Positions 1-11,304 are shown, numbered from the stretch's first letter. The stretch: DNA of 64,000 nucleotides from Moniliella sp. 'wahieum' (GCA_003971905.1 RSEE01000001.1:1697036-1761035); one strand, 5' to 3'. The notes: a model not told the origin generated them from the sequence alone. Program-made: numbers and translations.

Positions 1-411
1 TCTCTTGAGAAGCACATCCTCCATTCTCCTCCTCTGTCCACCCCATCTCCAAGGCAGCAGACCGCGTGGTGACAGAGGCAAGGGCGATGCGATGCCATGG
101 AGACGACTGGGCCTTTGTGGTTGTGGAGGCCGAGAGGCCTGCTTTGGCTTTGTTGGTCCGGCTGCCCTGCTGAGGCAGGCCAGCGACATCACCCGCTCGT
201 CGAACCCGCCGGATGCTTGACGAAGCAGACAGAAGACACCGATTACGTCACTGCTATCTACGTGCAGTTGCACCGAACAATTTTTTCGCCGACATTGGCT
301 TGTCAGTCAACTGGGCCTCGCGGCTTATATAGCCACCAGCGCTACGCCACCTCGCGCGACCCCACCCCACCACCACACACTTCCTCGGCACATCTGCACC
401 ATGGGCAAAAG

Positions 412-2017
412 ATGGCATCCAAGTCGGTTTCCTCGACCACCAAGGCTCTCGGTACGTCTCTTGGTTCCCTTCCACTGCGTCGCGCTTGTTCTGACTCCCA
501 TCGTGGCCCCTTTCAGCAACCCCAGCCAAACAGAAGAAGGTTCACTTGAGCAAGAAGCACAAGCGAGCTCCCCCTCCCCCCTCTTCTTCTTCCTCTTCCT
601 CCTCATCCGAATCAGAAAGCGATTCCGATTCCGATTCCGATTCTTCGAGCAGCTCCAGCTCAGAAGAGTCAGATGTGGAGATGGCGGAGCTTGTCTTGGT
701 TGCACCCAACAGCAGCTCCGACAGTGACAGCTCCTCCGACTCTGACTCTGACCGACTCCGACTCCGACTCCGACTCGAGTTCCAGCTCGAGTTCTAGCTC
801 CAGCTCGTCCTCCGATTCGGATTCGGATTCTGACTCCGACTCCGACTCCGACTTGAGCGATTCGGACCACCAACCGGGCCAAATTCTCATCTTGCAGCAG
901 GGCCATGAGTCCAGTTCCTCCAGCTCCAGCGACTCTGATTCGGATTCTGACTCTGACTCGGACTCGGACTCGGACTCGGACTCGGACTCTGACTCGGACT
1001 CGGACTCGGATTCTGACTCGGACTCTGACAGCAAGGGCGCCGAGGTTGTGGCTGTGGCCACTGCGGAGGTGAGTTCGTCGGAGTCGGATTCTGATTCTGA
1101 TTCGGATTCCGATTCGGATTCCGATTCGAGTTCCAGCTCCAGCGACTCGGATGATGAGGAAGAGGAAAAAATGGTCCTTGTAGCCCACGAGGTTCCAGAG
1201 GAAGAGTCGGACACTTCAAGCACGTCTACGGGGGAGAGCATCAACACGGCCGAAGCAGCCGCTGTGGTCGTTGCCGAGCCGGACTCGGATTCGGATTCGG
1301 ATTCGGATTCTGATTCGGACTCGTCCAGTGATTCGAGCTCCTCCAGCGACTCGGACTCGGATTCCGACAGCTCTGACTCTGACAACGACGAGCAAGGCGC
1401 GGTGATCGTTGTCCAAACCAAGGGAGAAAGCTCCGATTCGGATTCGGACTCGGATTCGGACTCGGATTCGGACTCGGATTCAGATTCGGACAGCGACGAC
1501 AACGACGCCCACGAGGGTGTAATCATTGTCGACGAAGGGAGACGACTCGGACTCGAGCTCGAGTTCTGACTCTGACTCTGACTCTGACTCTGAATCTTCT
1601 AGTGATTCGAGCTCGGACTCGGACTCGTCTAGCGACTCGAGCTCCGACTCGGACAGTTCGAGCAGTTCGGACTCGGATTCCTCCAGCGATTCGGATTCGG
1701 ACTCGGACTCGGACTCGAACGAAGAGCAAGTGGTATTGATTGTTGAAGAAAACAACTCGTCTTCCGATTCGTCTGATTCTTCATCCGAATCCGACTCTGA
1801 CTCCGACTCTGACTCGTCTTCCTCTTCGGAGGAGGAGGTGCCCCAGAAAAAGGTGGCTGGTCACAAGAGGAAAGCCTCCCCATCTTCGGATTCCGAGTTG
1901 GAGCCAGTAGAATCTGCCAAGAAACGGTCCAAGAAACGTGCGCTTCCTATGCCTGTGCCCCGCGGCCACAAAGAGCGAAAGGGATCCAAGTCGTCGCGCA
2001 AGTCTCAACGGGCCTAA
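412..2017 (+). CDS. Ser/Asp-repeat (SRP40/Nopp140-like) phosphoprotein with repeated hydrophobic cores
   Basis: Exon 1 runs from the ATG at 412 to 451; a 65-bp intron (452-516, GTACGT...TTTCAG) follows, and exon 2 restores the frame. After a basic head ([13 protein letters not shown]) the protein is almost entirely Ser-Asp/Ser-Glu dipeptide runs, typical casein kinase 2 targets, ending in a Lys/Arg-rich tail ([16 protein letters not shown]) with nuclear-localisation character. At about eight places the acidic runs are interrupted by short hydrophobic cores such as [21 protein letters not shown] and [11 protein letters not shown]40 and Nopp140 are nucleolar chaperone-type phosphoproteins with alternating acidic and basic blocks; the hydrophobic spacers here differ. 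I do not see the conserved SRP40 C-terminal domain. The frame shifts by one base near 755 and again near 1540, both inside repeats. Function is inferred from composition only. Confidence 0.75.
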
Positions 2018-2746
2018 ATGGGCAATCTGAAGTGTTTTGGTGGCTTGATGAGTGGCGTCCGAACTTTGAGACATCACTCAACACTCAGTAATGGGCCCAT
2101 GACCGGTTGGGGCCGACTGGGATAGCAGCGTGCCTGAAGACCGAACACTCTTCAAGTGACTATCCCCCCAACCTTTCGAAAATCAACAAAAAGCGGACTC
2201 GTAATTACGGCTCGCACGACCAATCTGGTGGTCGCATAAACATCTTCCACTCCACTCCACGCCCCTATCGTCGCTGTTCCTTATCTTTTGCTCGGCGTTT
2301 TCATCTCTGCTGCTAATATGAGGCTACGATGCCATGCTTTGCCACTAGGATCCAAAGGCGGACAAAGAGAAACATAGTTCGGTAGATTGACTCGGTAGAT
2401 TGACGGTTGCTGCCAATTTGAAGACAGGCCCAGCATCGTAACAGAGAAACGACGGACAATGAAGGGGACAGCGCCAGCCCTTCGGCCTGCGCCCGCGTTG
2501 CCTTTCCGTCGCACAACTGGTCAGGTCTTGTCGTCCAGTTCCATCTCCGAGATAGCCCACAGTTGCTGCTTGTATCTGGCGAAGTGGCGCGCCTGTATGG
2601 CCACCTGTGTTTTCTTTCTCTACTAGCGGCCTATCGTCAACACGAGACTGCCTTTTCAAGAGGCTGGCTCGGGTTAGGGTTAGGTGGTACTTCTGGGTCG
2701 CCTTGTAATGTTGCAACAATCTCAGGTGTTGGGCACATGGAGTTGA
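2018..2746. other. Intergenic region with interstitial telomere-like motif
   Basis: No convincing gene is visible. Positions 2671-2685 hold two and a half GGGTTA units, a telomere-like motif about 80 bp upstream of the open frame of the next gene. The exon that supplies the start codon of that gene could lie here, but I cannot place it. Confidence 0.5.
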
Positions 2747-3786
2747 ACTGGTGACTCGCCACCGCCAGCACCACCACACGAGGTAGCTACGTGGCCAACG
2801 TCCGAGGGCAATGGGAACACCCCCCGTCCGTTTCCCCAGAACCCAGCTGATGGTGGCAATGGTACCGATCCCGATGCACCGCCCTCGTTTCCCCTCCTGA
2901 ATGGACCGCAGGTGGCTGCTGCATCCCGAGCTTCTACCTCCTTGTCGCCCGGCGCCCCCTCTGGCGGTGAGCGGACCGTGGCGAGCGTCGGTTCTTCCTC
3001 GTCCGGCAGAGGAAGTGGTAACCTCATGCCTCCTCCCACGGCATCGGGTCCGAGTGTTCCACGCACCACGCCTCGCTTCACCTCGGCTTCCGCCTCTCCC
3101 TGATGCCCCCGCCACGCACCACAGCCGCCGCGTCGCTCCGCCTTGCCCCCGCGCCAGCTGCTCCCTCACCTGGTCTCCTCGCTGCCGGTGCGCCGCGATC
3201 TAAGCGCGCCAAGGTCGCACTCGCTCCTGGATTTGGACCGCTGGACTGGGCTCGACTCAAGAGCAGTGGAAAGCCTGAGCTGCGAGTACGTCTGGTCTTC
3301 CTTCCTTTTCCGTGCTGCCTAGTCCCCTACGTCCGATACAGGCAAGGCGGGGCAGAAAGGAATAGAACTGACTTGACTGTACCTATCCCTACCCTTCCCC
3401 TTTCCTCTTTGGCAGGCTGGATTTACTGAACTACAACGCATCACGCGCGAAGAGCTCAAGAAACACAATACACCTGACGATGCCTGGTCTGCGTTCCATG
3501 GCAAAGTGTACAACTTGACGCCGTACTTGCGTTACCACCCTGGTGGGGTGGAGGAGCTGATGCGGGTGGCAGGGCGGGATGGGACACGATTGTTCAGTAC
3601 GTTTTACTTCTGGATAGGACTCCACTTTACTGCTGTTACGCATTGCTCGTTGCTCGTTGCTCGTTGGCTAGTTCGCTAGGTGTGCCGCACCCATGCTGAC
3701 GTTGCTGTTCCTCAGTGCTAACCCATTCTTGGGTCAACATTGAGGCTATGATTGATACTACTCTCATCGGCTTCTTGGCCCCTTAA
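2747..3786 (+). CDS. Cytochrome b5-like heme-binding domain protein (Irc21 family)
   Basis: A Pro/Ser-rich N-terminal part (open from 2747, first Met not identified) leads into RSKRAKVALAPGFGPLDWA, the segment that precedes the heme domain in Irc21-type proteins. The cytochrome b5 domain follows, with WSAFHGKVYNLTPYLRYHPG carrying the first heme-ligand His in HPGG, then ELMRVAGRDGTRLF and a second His in LTHSWVN. Introns are 3286-3415 (phase 0) and 3597-3715; the second splits a Met codon (A|TG) and the last exon ends at TAA 3784-3786. A frame change near 3095 separates the Pro-rich head from the rest. Family members bind heme and carry electrons, probably for lipid or DNA-damage-related oxidoreduction; the electron partner is unknown here. 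Family call is firm, the 5' end is not. Confidence 0.8.
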
Positions 3787-4357
3787 GATGCCAGCTGTTT
3801 TGACCAATGTCCAGGTCTGCATATCCTCCCTGCCGTCCAAATATGAACGCGCTCCCCTGTCAACGCCGCCTTAGCTTCGAGGAGCTCGATGGGCGGCTCT
3901 CATGCACTCATGCCCGAAGCCTGAAGCACGGAGAACTCCCACGGCAAATGCTAATCAGATACCTTCCTTCACAAGCCTCTCACTGCACATCGCTCCCACA
4001 GCCTTCCTGCGGGGGCCGTATTCGCGACCACCTGTACGGGGAACAAAATGACGCATGAGCCTTCACATCTAGCCTACGATACCAAAGACAGTTTTTAAGA
4101 CCAAAAGGAATCTTTTGCTTGAGGGAGGGGGAACAATGGTTCGAGAGAGCCATAATCAAGGGGTTGGGATAGACCTAACAGGCCACGGTGCCGAGCAAGG
4201 AAACACTCGCTACGATACGCATGTGCGTGGGAATGGGACAGCCATAAAGGCAACATGGGAGGTGCATGGATGCAAATAGAGACACATTCATCGTTGCGAC
4301 TCAGAAATGGATAAAACACCAATCCAATCGGAACGTGATTGGAAATTCACTTTGCGC
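3787..4357. other. Intergenic region between two convergent genes
   Basis: This is the space between the cytochrome b5 gene (+) and eS30 (-). It should hold both 3' untranslated regions. I see no conserved ORF or repeat. Confidence 0.4.
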
Positions 4358-4801
4358 TTAGGTGTTGGGGTTCATGCGGCGCTTGCCGTTGGGAGCGAGC
4401 GTAGCGTTGACAAAGCTACAAGCAGAGAAGAGTCAGTACGAAAATAACCGATAACGCGAAGACAGGGGTAAACGTACCGGCGCGTGTAGAGCAGGCGCTT
4501 CTTAGCGCGGCCCTTGGGCAGCTTCTTCTTCTCCTGAGGCTCGACCTTGGGGGTCTGACCCTTGACCTTACCGGCACGTGCGAGGGAGCCGTGAACTTTG
4601 CCCCTGCAAAGACGACATTGGTCAGTTCACCCGCGATACAAGGGGGGAGAGAGAGCAGGGATGAGTGCCAGCGTCCGACACATCACTCCAGGCCGAGGGA
4701 ATCGCATCCTCAGGCTTTCGGAGGCACGGCCGCGAGGAGGAGTGATCGGACGGACGCCGGCAGCCCGCGGGCAGCAAAAAGGGGGTGGGAGGGACATACA
4801 T
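4358..4801 (-). CDS. RPS30: 40S ribosomal protein eS30
   Basis: Three exons on the minus strand: 4801-4800, 4603-4478 and 4415-4358, with introns 4799-4604 (GTATGT...TTTGCAG) and 4477-4416 (GTACGT...TTGTAG). The joined product is 61 residues, the normal size for unfused eS30, and carries the family signatures [28 protein letters not shown] and NGKRRMNP. It is a small basic protein of the 40S subunit near the decoding site. Unlike animal FAU there is no ubiquitin-like leader. The first exon contributes only the A and T of the start codon; the G comes from exon 2. That follows from the splice signals and would match the intron-at-start layout of yeast RPS30. The frame is intact through all three exons. 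It shares an upstream region with eS10. Confidence 0.9.
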
Positions 4802-5055
4802 GTTGATGGTCTGGAGGAAAGGTGTGGTGGCAAACCCGAGCGGGCCTTAGCAAGGGCCGAGGCGGCCGCCGTACCCGCTAGGGTTATGACGTTAGCCACT
4901 CAATTTTGCGCCGGCTGCGGCACCAACCCTAACTAGTTTTGCTTGGGCTGCTGCGGCTTCGCCCCCGTTTTTCTCCCGCAGAACTTTGCGCTCGGACAGT
5001 TTACCGCCATCACCACCCCTCCCTCTCACTTTTGCCCGTCTTCGCCGTACCCGTC
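4802..5055. promoter_or_regulatory. Shared divergent promoter of eS30 and eS10 with two inverted telo-boxes
   Basis: The 254 bp between the two start codons contains TAGGGTTA at 4879-4886 and AACCCTAA at 4925-4932, the same octamer family in opposite orientation about 45 bp apart. In several fungi such telomere-like boxes in ribosomal protein promoters are bound by Tbf1/Rap1-type Myb proteins; binding here is inference. Confidence 0.55.
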
Positions 5056-5480
5056 ATGATTATCCCCAAGGACAACCGCAAGAAGATCTACTCGGAGCTG
5101 ATCCAGGAGGGTGTCCTGGTCGCCCCCAAGGACTTTGAGACGACCCACCCGTACCTCGAGCTGCCCAACCTGCAAGTGGTCAAGGCGGCCCAATCGCTCA
5201 CTTCGCGTGGCTACCTCAAGACTCAGTTCAGCTGGCAGTGGTACTACTACACCCTCACTCCGGAGGGTCTGGACTACCTCCGCGAATACCTCCACTTGCC
5301 CGCGGAGATTGTGCCGGCGACGCACAAGCGCCCGGCGCGCCCGGCCCGTGCTGCTGGTCCCCCGGCTGGTGCGCCCGGTGCCTACCGTCCCCTCGTCCTT
5401 CGGGCGCTGGAGAGTACCGTCGCAAGGACGCTGCTCCCTCGGGTGACTACCGCCCCCGCTTCTCGGGCAACCGTGCTTAA
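5056..5480 (+). CDS. RPS10: 40S ribosomal protein eS10
   Basis: The ATG at 5056 opens [20 protein letters not shown], the conserved eS10 N-terminus, followed by the winged-helix core ([58 protein letters not shown]). The C-terminal tail is Pro/Ala/Arg-rich as usual. Near 5385-5390 one base is missing; the downstream frame then reads [20 protein letters not shown] to a TAA at 5478-5480. eS10 sits in the 40S head near the mRNA entry. Total length of about 141 residues fits the fungal family. The gene is divergent from eS30, so the pair is probably co-regulated. Confidence 0.9.
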
Positions 5481-6023
5481 AAAGTTGGCACATGAAGAGG
5501 CCATGCGGTCGTTTCGTTGATTGCACGCTCGGATCCCCGTTTGGATTTCCTGTTTTCGTCCTTGCTGATGCTGCTTTTGTTGCTTCCCCCTCTTAGCTCG
5601 AGCGTCGGGTGGCTAGCCCTTAGCGATCAACGTCGCCCGTGTGGCCTGTACATCTATTCTGGGTGTTCGCATTTGCTTTCATGATACCTCTTGTGGTTGC
5701 AAACTGTGTACGCTTGTTGTTACTTCCCTGTCCCCTTTATGACATGTATGCCTGTATACTGTCCTTAAATGTGTGTGTGTCCTATAGTTTTTGGATGGGG
5801 CGAGGGTGAGAGAACTGGGTATCTCTTACTTGACGGTTAGTTTACCATGTTGCCCACGCGGTGTGGGGGCGGAGGGTCGTAAGGCACCAGGTATGACAAC
5901 CTGAATGAAGGGTGTTAAGTAGTAGCTGCCTCAAGCTTGGCTGAGCGATCAGGCTGATCTCGCACCCATCTCCAATTTCTTCGTCCCCAGCATCTCGCTC
6001 TTTCCCTGTTCCTCCGCTTCGCA
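5481..6023. other. Intergenic region, eS10 3' side
   Basis: Contains the eS10 3' untranslated region and a short GT run near 5772. No gene recognised. The retrotransposon target site CCATG closes it at 6024-6028. Confidence 0.4.
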
Positions 6024-6028
6024 CCATG
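6024..6028. repeat. Target-site duplication CCATG, left copy
   Basis: CCATG immediately precedes the left LTR and recurs immediately after the right LTR at 11473-11477, the 5-bp duplication expected of a Ty1/copia integrase. Confidence 0.9.
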
Positions 6029-6189
6029 TGTCAGCGCCATCATGCATGCAGCTGATCACGCATCACGCATCGCGCTGTTCTATCCGACTCTCCTCTTATG
6101 TTCTGCCCCTAACGGGCTCCTCTCTTGGAATAGATCCATCACCTCCCTCTGTCTTCTTCTTTCCGTAGGCCTTTGTCCTCGCATTAACA
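6029..6189 (+). repeat. Left LTR of the copia element
   Basis: 161 bp, TG...CA ends. Differs from the right LTR only by an extra T in the run near 6097. Confidence 0.93.
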
Positions 6190-6297
6190 GGTTGAGCCCA
6201 CACATCCTCTGAGTAGGCGGAGACTACACCTCTCTCGTCTGCCCGCCTGAGCCCTACTTATATTTTTTTCCCACCTACCCCCACCCCACACGGCTGA

Positions 6298-7744
6298 ATG
6301 CCTGGTCTCCGTTCCGGAGCCGATACTGCTTTTCCACCCCTTTCCAAGAAGAAGCGTAACCCGCGCGCCGAAAGCATGTCTGCCGACGCCATTCTCCCTG
6401 TCGAAGCTACCCATGAGGAGCCCGCAGTTTCCATTCCTCGTGTCGAGGCTACCCAAGAGGAGCCTGCAGTTCCCCACGCCACCCCGCCGCCCCCGAGCGT
6501 CTGGACGGTGAAGACGCCCAAATTGCCCACGATGGCACCCCCCCCTCTGTCGAAGGAAATCACTCCCCGAAAACCAACCTAACCCACCATGAGCTCATGT
6601 TCCTGTTGCATCTTCAAGATTTACACCCCGAGTGGTCTACGGAACAGGCACAAGATGCGATTCACGACCTCGCATTCATGCACGAATTTGCTTACTTTGC
6701 CCGCAAGTACCGCATTCAAGGTACCGCGGCGCTGATTCCCAATTGGTTTCCCCCAGTTCGAACATCTGCCCACAGCCCCAGCAGTGTTGACACTTTCCCA
6801 CCTCTGGAAATCCCTTCTCATCAGACACGTTCTGTGGAGGAGGAGATGATTAGGGCGCTGGCTAAAGGAAACAGCTTACCCTCCTGGGAACTCGGAACGA
6901 CGCACTGGCTTGATTATGACTATGATACGCGCAACCAGCTCTCGGCATACCAGTTCCTGAACCTAGTCGTCAACGGCCCCTCTTCCCCTGAGGAAGAGCT
7001 GATCGACAGGCGGCTCGAGCATGTCCTTTTGACCAAATGTGACTCGACCACGCAGAGTCATGTTGCCTGCGGTTCGGCCTCAGGCCTGTACCGCAAGATG
7101 TGCGAGCGCAATCGTCCCACCCAGGTCAAACTTGAGAGTGATGTCAGTTCCCGCCTGGACACACTTAAGCCTGCGGCGCATGAGACGGCGCGGAAGTTCC
7201 TTGCCCGCATCGAGCGGATCGTGGGTATGGGTGAAATGATTGGACTCCCGCTCAGCGTTCGTGCCTGGAGCGTTCTTGCCAATAGCTGCCCTGAGCCGAA
7301 TCGCGTGAAGGAGCAACAGCTCCAGGGCAAGACCCGGAGCCAAGCGCTGCAGTTCTTGAACATCGAGGACACAGTGCTCGTCACCAAGGCTGTTTCCTCG
7401 CACAAGGGCAAAGGAGGGCGCGCAGAGCGCAATGGTACCTGCCGTCTTCACCCCAATGGCAGACACGCAGAGGCCCAATGCTGGTCACTGCATCCGGAGT
7501 TGAAGAACATGCCGATGTCGAGCAGCTCGAATAACTCCAATACTTCCCATTCGGCCACAGCAGTTAGTCGCTACGCCAGGCAGGAGGAACCCCTCCGCCA
7601 CCGATGTACTCGCCCGGCTATATGCCGACGTACTACCCCTCACCTCTGGTTTTACCAGCTCCGGCATTCCCACAGCCAACTAGCCCTACCGCGAACGCGC
7701 AAGGCCTAGCCCCCGTTTCTTTCCCGCCTCCTGATCGCCAGTAG
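6298..7744 (+). CDS. Copia Gag (capsid/nucleocapsid)
   Basis: Translation probably begins at the ATG at 6298 (MPGLRSGADTAFPPLSKKKR). The conserved copia Gag region follows (QFLNLVVNG, DSTTQSHVACGSASGLYRKM, KFLARIERIVGMGEMIGLPL). A zinc-knuckle-like CRLHPNGRHAEAQCW at about 7438-7482 is the nucleocapsid motif in a variant spacing. Frame changes occur near 6490 and near 7570. The last frame is Pro/Tyr-rich (PPPPMYSPGYMPTYY) and reaches an in-frame TAG at 7742-7744; the same frame then continues straight into protease. Gag packages element RNA into virus-like particles in the cytoplasm. Confidence 0.8.
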
Positions 7745-10700
7745 GAACTCGCGGCAGCCCTGTCACAGGGGTTGCCACCACCCACCACTGCGTCTGCGCT
7801 CCACAAGCTGGTAGTTGACAGCGGCGCGACGCCGAGCATGGTCCGCTCGCCCGAGGGTTTCATTTTCCTCGAGCCTGCGACTGGGTGGGTTGAGTTGGCT
7901 GGCGCGTCCAGGAAGCTTGCGGTGACAGGCTGTGGGGTGAAGCGGGTTCGACTCCCGGCTTCCACAGTCCAAACTGAATGCATCCTTGACTTGTACTGCT
8001 TGCTTGTCCCCCAGTTAGACCATGACTTACTCTCTGTACCGCAGGCAAATGCCGCTGGTCATCGAGTAGAGTTCCTTGCACACCGCCAAGGCGCTGTTAT
8101 CCATAGCGATCCCGCAATTGTTGCTCGCTACGACCGTATCGCTAATGGCTATGTGGTTGATTACCACTGCGACGTCCCCAACGTCCCCATTCAAGCCCAC
8201 GCCCGTGCCGCCGTGGCCGACTATACCCGGATACTGGCTGCTCATGCCCGCCATGGTCATGTTGGTTGGCGCCAGCTTCCCCGCCTCACGGCCACGGGGC
8301 CAGTTGCGCAACGCATCACTTCCACCCAGGCCCATGCAGCCGAGGCCGACGCGGCCTGCGTTTGTCAGGCGTGCGCGGCGGGGCGGGGCACCCGACGCCC
8401 GTTCCCTGAGAGCCACACGGCACGTGCAGCTGCCCCACTGGCGCACTTGCATGCCGATCTAGTGACAGATTGGCCGACGGGGCTGAAGGGTGAGCGCAAT
8501 TTACTTGTCGTAGTCGACGACTGCACCGGCTATCTCTGGGCCATTCCGCTGGTGCGCAAGAGCGACGCTGCAATGGCACTAGCCAACTTAATTCTCCTCG
8601 AGGAGCGCCGCCTCCTCGCCCGCCACGGCGCCAGTCTTTTCCGTCTCCACACCGATGGCGGTACTGAGTTTTCCCGTGTCCCGCACCTCCTCACTGCTGC
8701 CGGTCATGCACCGATCCAGCACACCACCACCACCCCCTACACCTCCCAGCAGAATGGCCACGCCGAGCGCGCCGCTCGCACTATACAGGAGCGTACCCGC
8801 GTCCTCCTCGCCGGCGCCCGCGCACCGTCTCAGTACTGGGCCGACGCCGCTGTCGCGGCAGCTTTGTATGCCAACGTTAGTGTGTCGGCCGCATTGGGCG
8901 CCCCCTCACCATTTGAACGCTATCACGACCGCCCCCTCCCACGCAGCTCTTATTTTGGGGCACCCTGGGGTGCGGCCGGCTGGTGTACTTTGTTAGGTCC
9001 CGAGCGCGGCCACCGCGCCGCCGCGCGCCCGCCCTGGCATGCTAGTCGGATTCGATCCGCTCGGCTCCAAGGGATACGAATTTGAGTTTATCACAGAAGA
9101 CGGCCACAGCTCGTACAGGGCGTGGTGCACCGACGTCATGTGGGATCCCACAAACCCCGGGCTGGCGATACGCCAGGCCCAATCGTTGCCGGGTACGCCA
9201 CCGGATGGGCTTCGCGACCGTCCGGATACACCTGGTGGGGCTGAAGTTTCCACATCTGGTGGGGCTGAAGTTTCCACACCTGGTGGGGCTGAAGTTTCCA
9301 CGCCTGGTGGGGCTGAAGCTGCCCCCCGTCGCAATCCGGCTCGGGCGCGTCCCCCCTGATTTCTATCAACCCAAGGATGCGCATGCGCCTCCCTTGACGG
9401 ATGAGCCGCCAGCCGAGCTTGATCCCGATTGGAGCCCAACGGGCCATGCGCGCACCGCGCGTCATCCCCCTTTGTCCCACCCAATCCCCCCTACTATTAC
9501 TGTTTCTTCCCCTGATCCTGCCACCGCATCCCTTACACCAAGCCCGAAAAAGAAAGCCATTCCCCGCCGGCAACGCCGTTTCGCATCCCTCCCCCGACTG
9601 TCGGCACCACTGCTGACGGTGTGCCCCTTGCCCCTCGGACCGAGCGTGAAGCAATGGCCACCTCTGAGTGGCCCCAGTGGCGCCAGGCCGAACACATTGA
9701 GCTTGACGGGCTCAGATCCATGGATGCCTTTGAAGAAGTGCCACGCCCTCCGGCCGGAACGAAGATCTTGGGTGCCCGCACCGTCTACAGTGTTGGCGTC
9801 ACCCCAGAGAATATGTTCCTCAAACGGAAAGCCCGTATTGTGGTTCAAGGAAACCAGGAGGATACAAGTGAGTTGCCCAAGGCCCTCACATTCTCGAGTG
9901 GCGCAGCACATCAGTCTTTTCGCACCGTAGCCGTGGGAGGTAAAGCGCAAGGCCTCCAGGCATATTATTTTGACTGCAAGAGTGCATATCTCCATGCACC
10001 CATTCCCTATGAGGTATACGTTAAGCCTCCCGATCGTTTTCTCACCGACAAAGCAAACGTTTGGCGACTCAAGAAGTCCCTCTATGGCCTTGCAGCCTCC
10101 GGCGCTGCGTGGCACCGCCACCTCGCCAGCAAGCTACGAGATATTGGTTTCCGCTCGACGGTAACAGAACAGGACGTATGGATACGCAAACGAGCGAATA
10201 CGACCATCATGCTCGCAATATACTGTGATGACGGAATGGCCATGGCCCCGTCCCAAGCTGCTTTTGACGCATTCATGGACGAACTCGGTCTCAACATCAA
10301 GATTGGCGACAAGGGTCCTCTCAGTAAGATGCTGGGTGTGCACTATGTTACTCGCCCTGATGGTTTTGACTGCGACCAGCGTGCATTTCTGTTAGCTTTA
10401 CTCGCCCGCACCGACATGCTCGAGTGCAACCCTGTTCGTTTGCCTATCAATCCTGATACACCTCTCCCGCCACGTCCACCAGACGAAGCTCCTGCCACTG
10501 TCGCCGAGCATAAGCGCTATATGTCGATTGTGCAGAGCCTCAGCTGGGCCGCGCAGACCTGCCGGCCCGACCTGTCATTTGTCGTACATCTTCTCAGTCG
10601 TTGGAACAAGGATCCCTCTGCTGCACACCGCAGCGCCGCACAACATGTCCTGCGCTACCTCCGTGGTACATTGGATTGGTCTCTGCGTCTCAGGATCAAT

Positions 10701-11246
10701 CGAACGGCACCTCCTATTGCCGTATTTACCGATAGCGATTGGGGCGGCGACAAGGTCACACGCAAGTCGGTAACAGGGGTCGCTGTGTTTGTTTTTGGCG
10801 CCCTAGTGCACTGGCGCAGCGCCCAGCAGACCACTACGGCAATGTCGACCGCTGAAGCTGAGATGATGGCTATTAGAGAGGGCGCCCGCGACGCTCTCCG
10901 CATTCGTAACCTCATGGTCGAGCTTCAACTAGTACCTTCCAACTGTCCGGTGGATCTCTATAGCGACTCGGCTGTTGCCCTGTCAATTATCTCTCGCCCT
11001 GGTTTCATTGGACGCCTTCGTCATATGGACATTCGCAACCATTGGTTCCGCGAGCATGTCGATTCGGGGCGCATTTTGTGGCACAAGGTTCTTGGAACCG
11101 AGAACCCCGCGAATGATTTTACCAAGCTCCTACCGTATACGGTTCAACGCTCCAGTGTAGGTCGCTACCTCACGCTCACGCCGGATCCTGGTGGGGCTGA
11201 GGAGACTTCCCGCATCAAGCCCATTTTCGGCTCAGATTCCTCCTAG
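7745..11246 (+). CDS. Copia Pol: protease, integrase, reverse transcriptase, RNase H
   Basis: Protease: aspartyl active site VVDSGATPS near 7813. A GAG-pre-integrase segment (HARHGHVGWRQLPRL) precedes the integrase core with its D, D, E residues in HLHADLV, LHTDGGTEF and NGHAERAARTI (about 8440-8790). A copia-type GKLD-like region follows (GMLVGFDPLGSKGYEFEF). Reverse transcriptase occupies the frame from about 9621, with AYYFDCKSAYLHAPI and the catalytic box IYCDDGM, where Cys replaces the usual Val. RNase H shows FTDSDWGGD, STAEAEMMAI and the YSDSAVALSI box; stop at 11244-11246. Frames change near 9000 and 9400. A 24-bp unit is repeated about four times at 9232-9321 between integrase and reverse transcriptase. 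Confidence 0.88.
9232..9321 (+). repeat. 24-bp tandem repeat in pol carrying GGTGGGGCTG
   Basis: Four consecutive units (the last partial) encode a PGGAEVST-type repeat. Each contains the decamer GGTGGGGCTG that also forms the polypurine tract/LTR junction at 11305-11314. Confidence 0.9.
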
Positions 11247-11304
11247 CCAGCTGGCTCTTGATTTGTCACTCTTCCAATCTCGTCGGATCCTAGCGTCGAG
11301 TCGT

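Noticed and set aside
673-1569. Long antisense and alternative-frame ORFs over the Ser/Asp repeat
   Set aside because: They are shadows of the GAC-TCN repeat and read as Glu-Ser or Arg-Val repeats; the sense frame joined to the spliced exon 1 is the better model.
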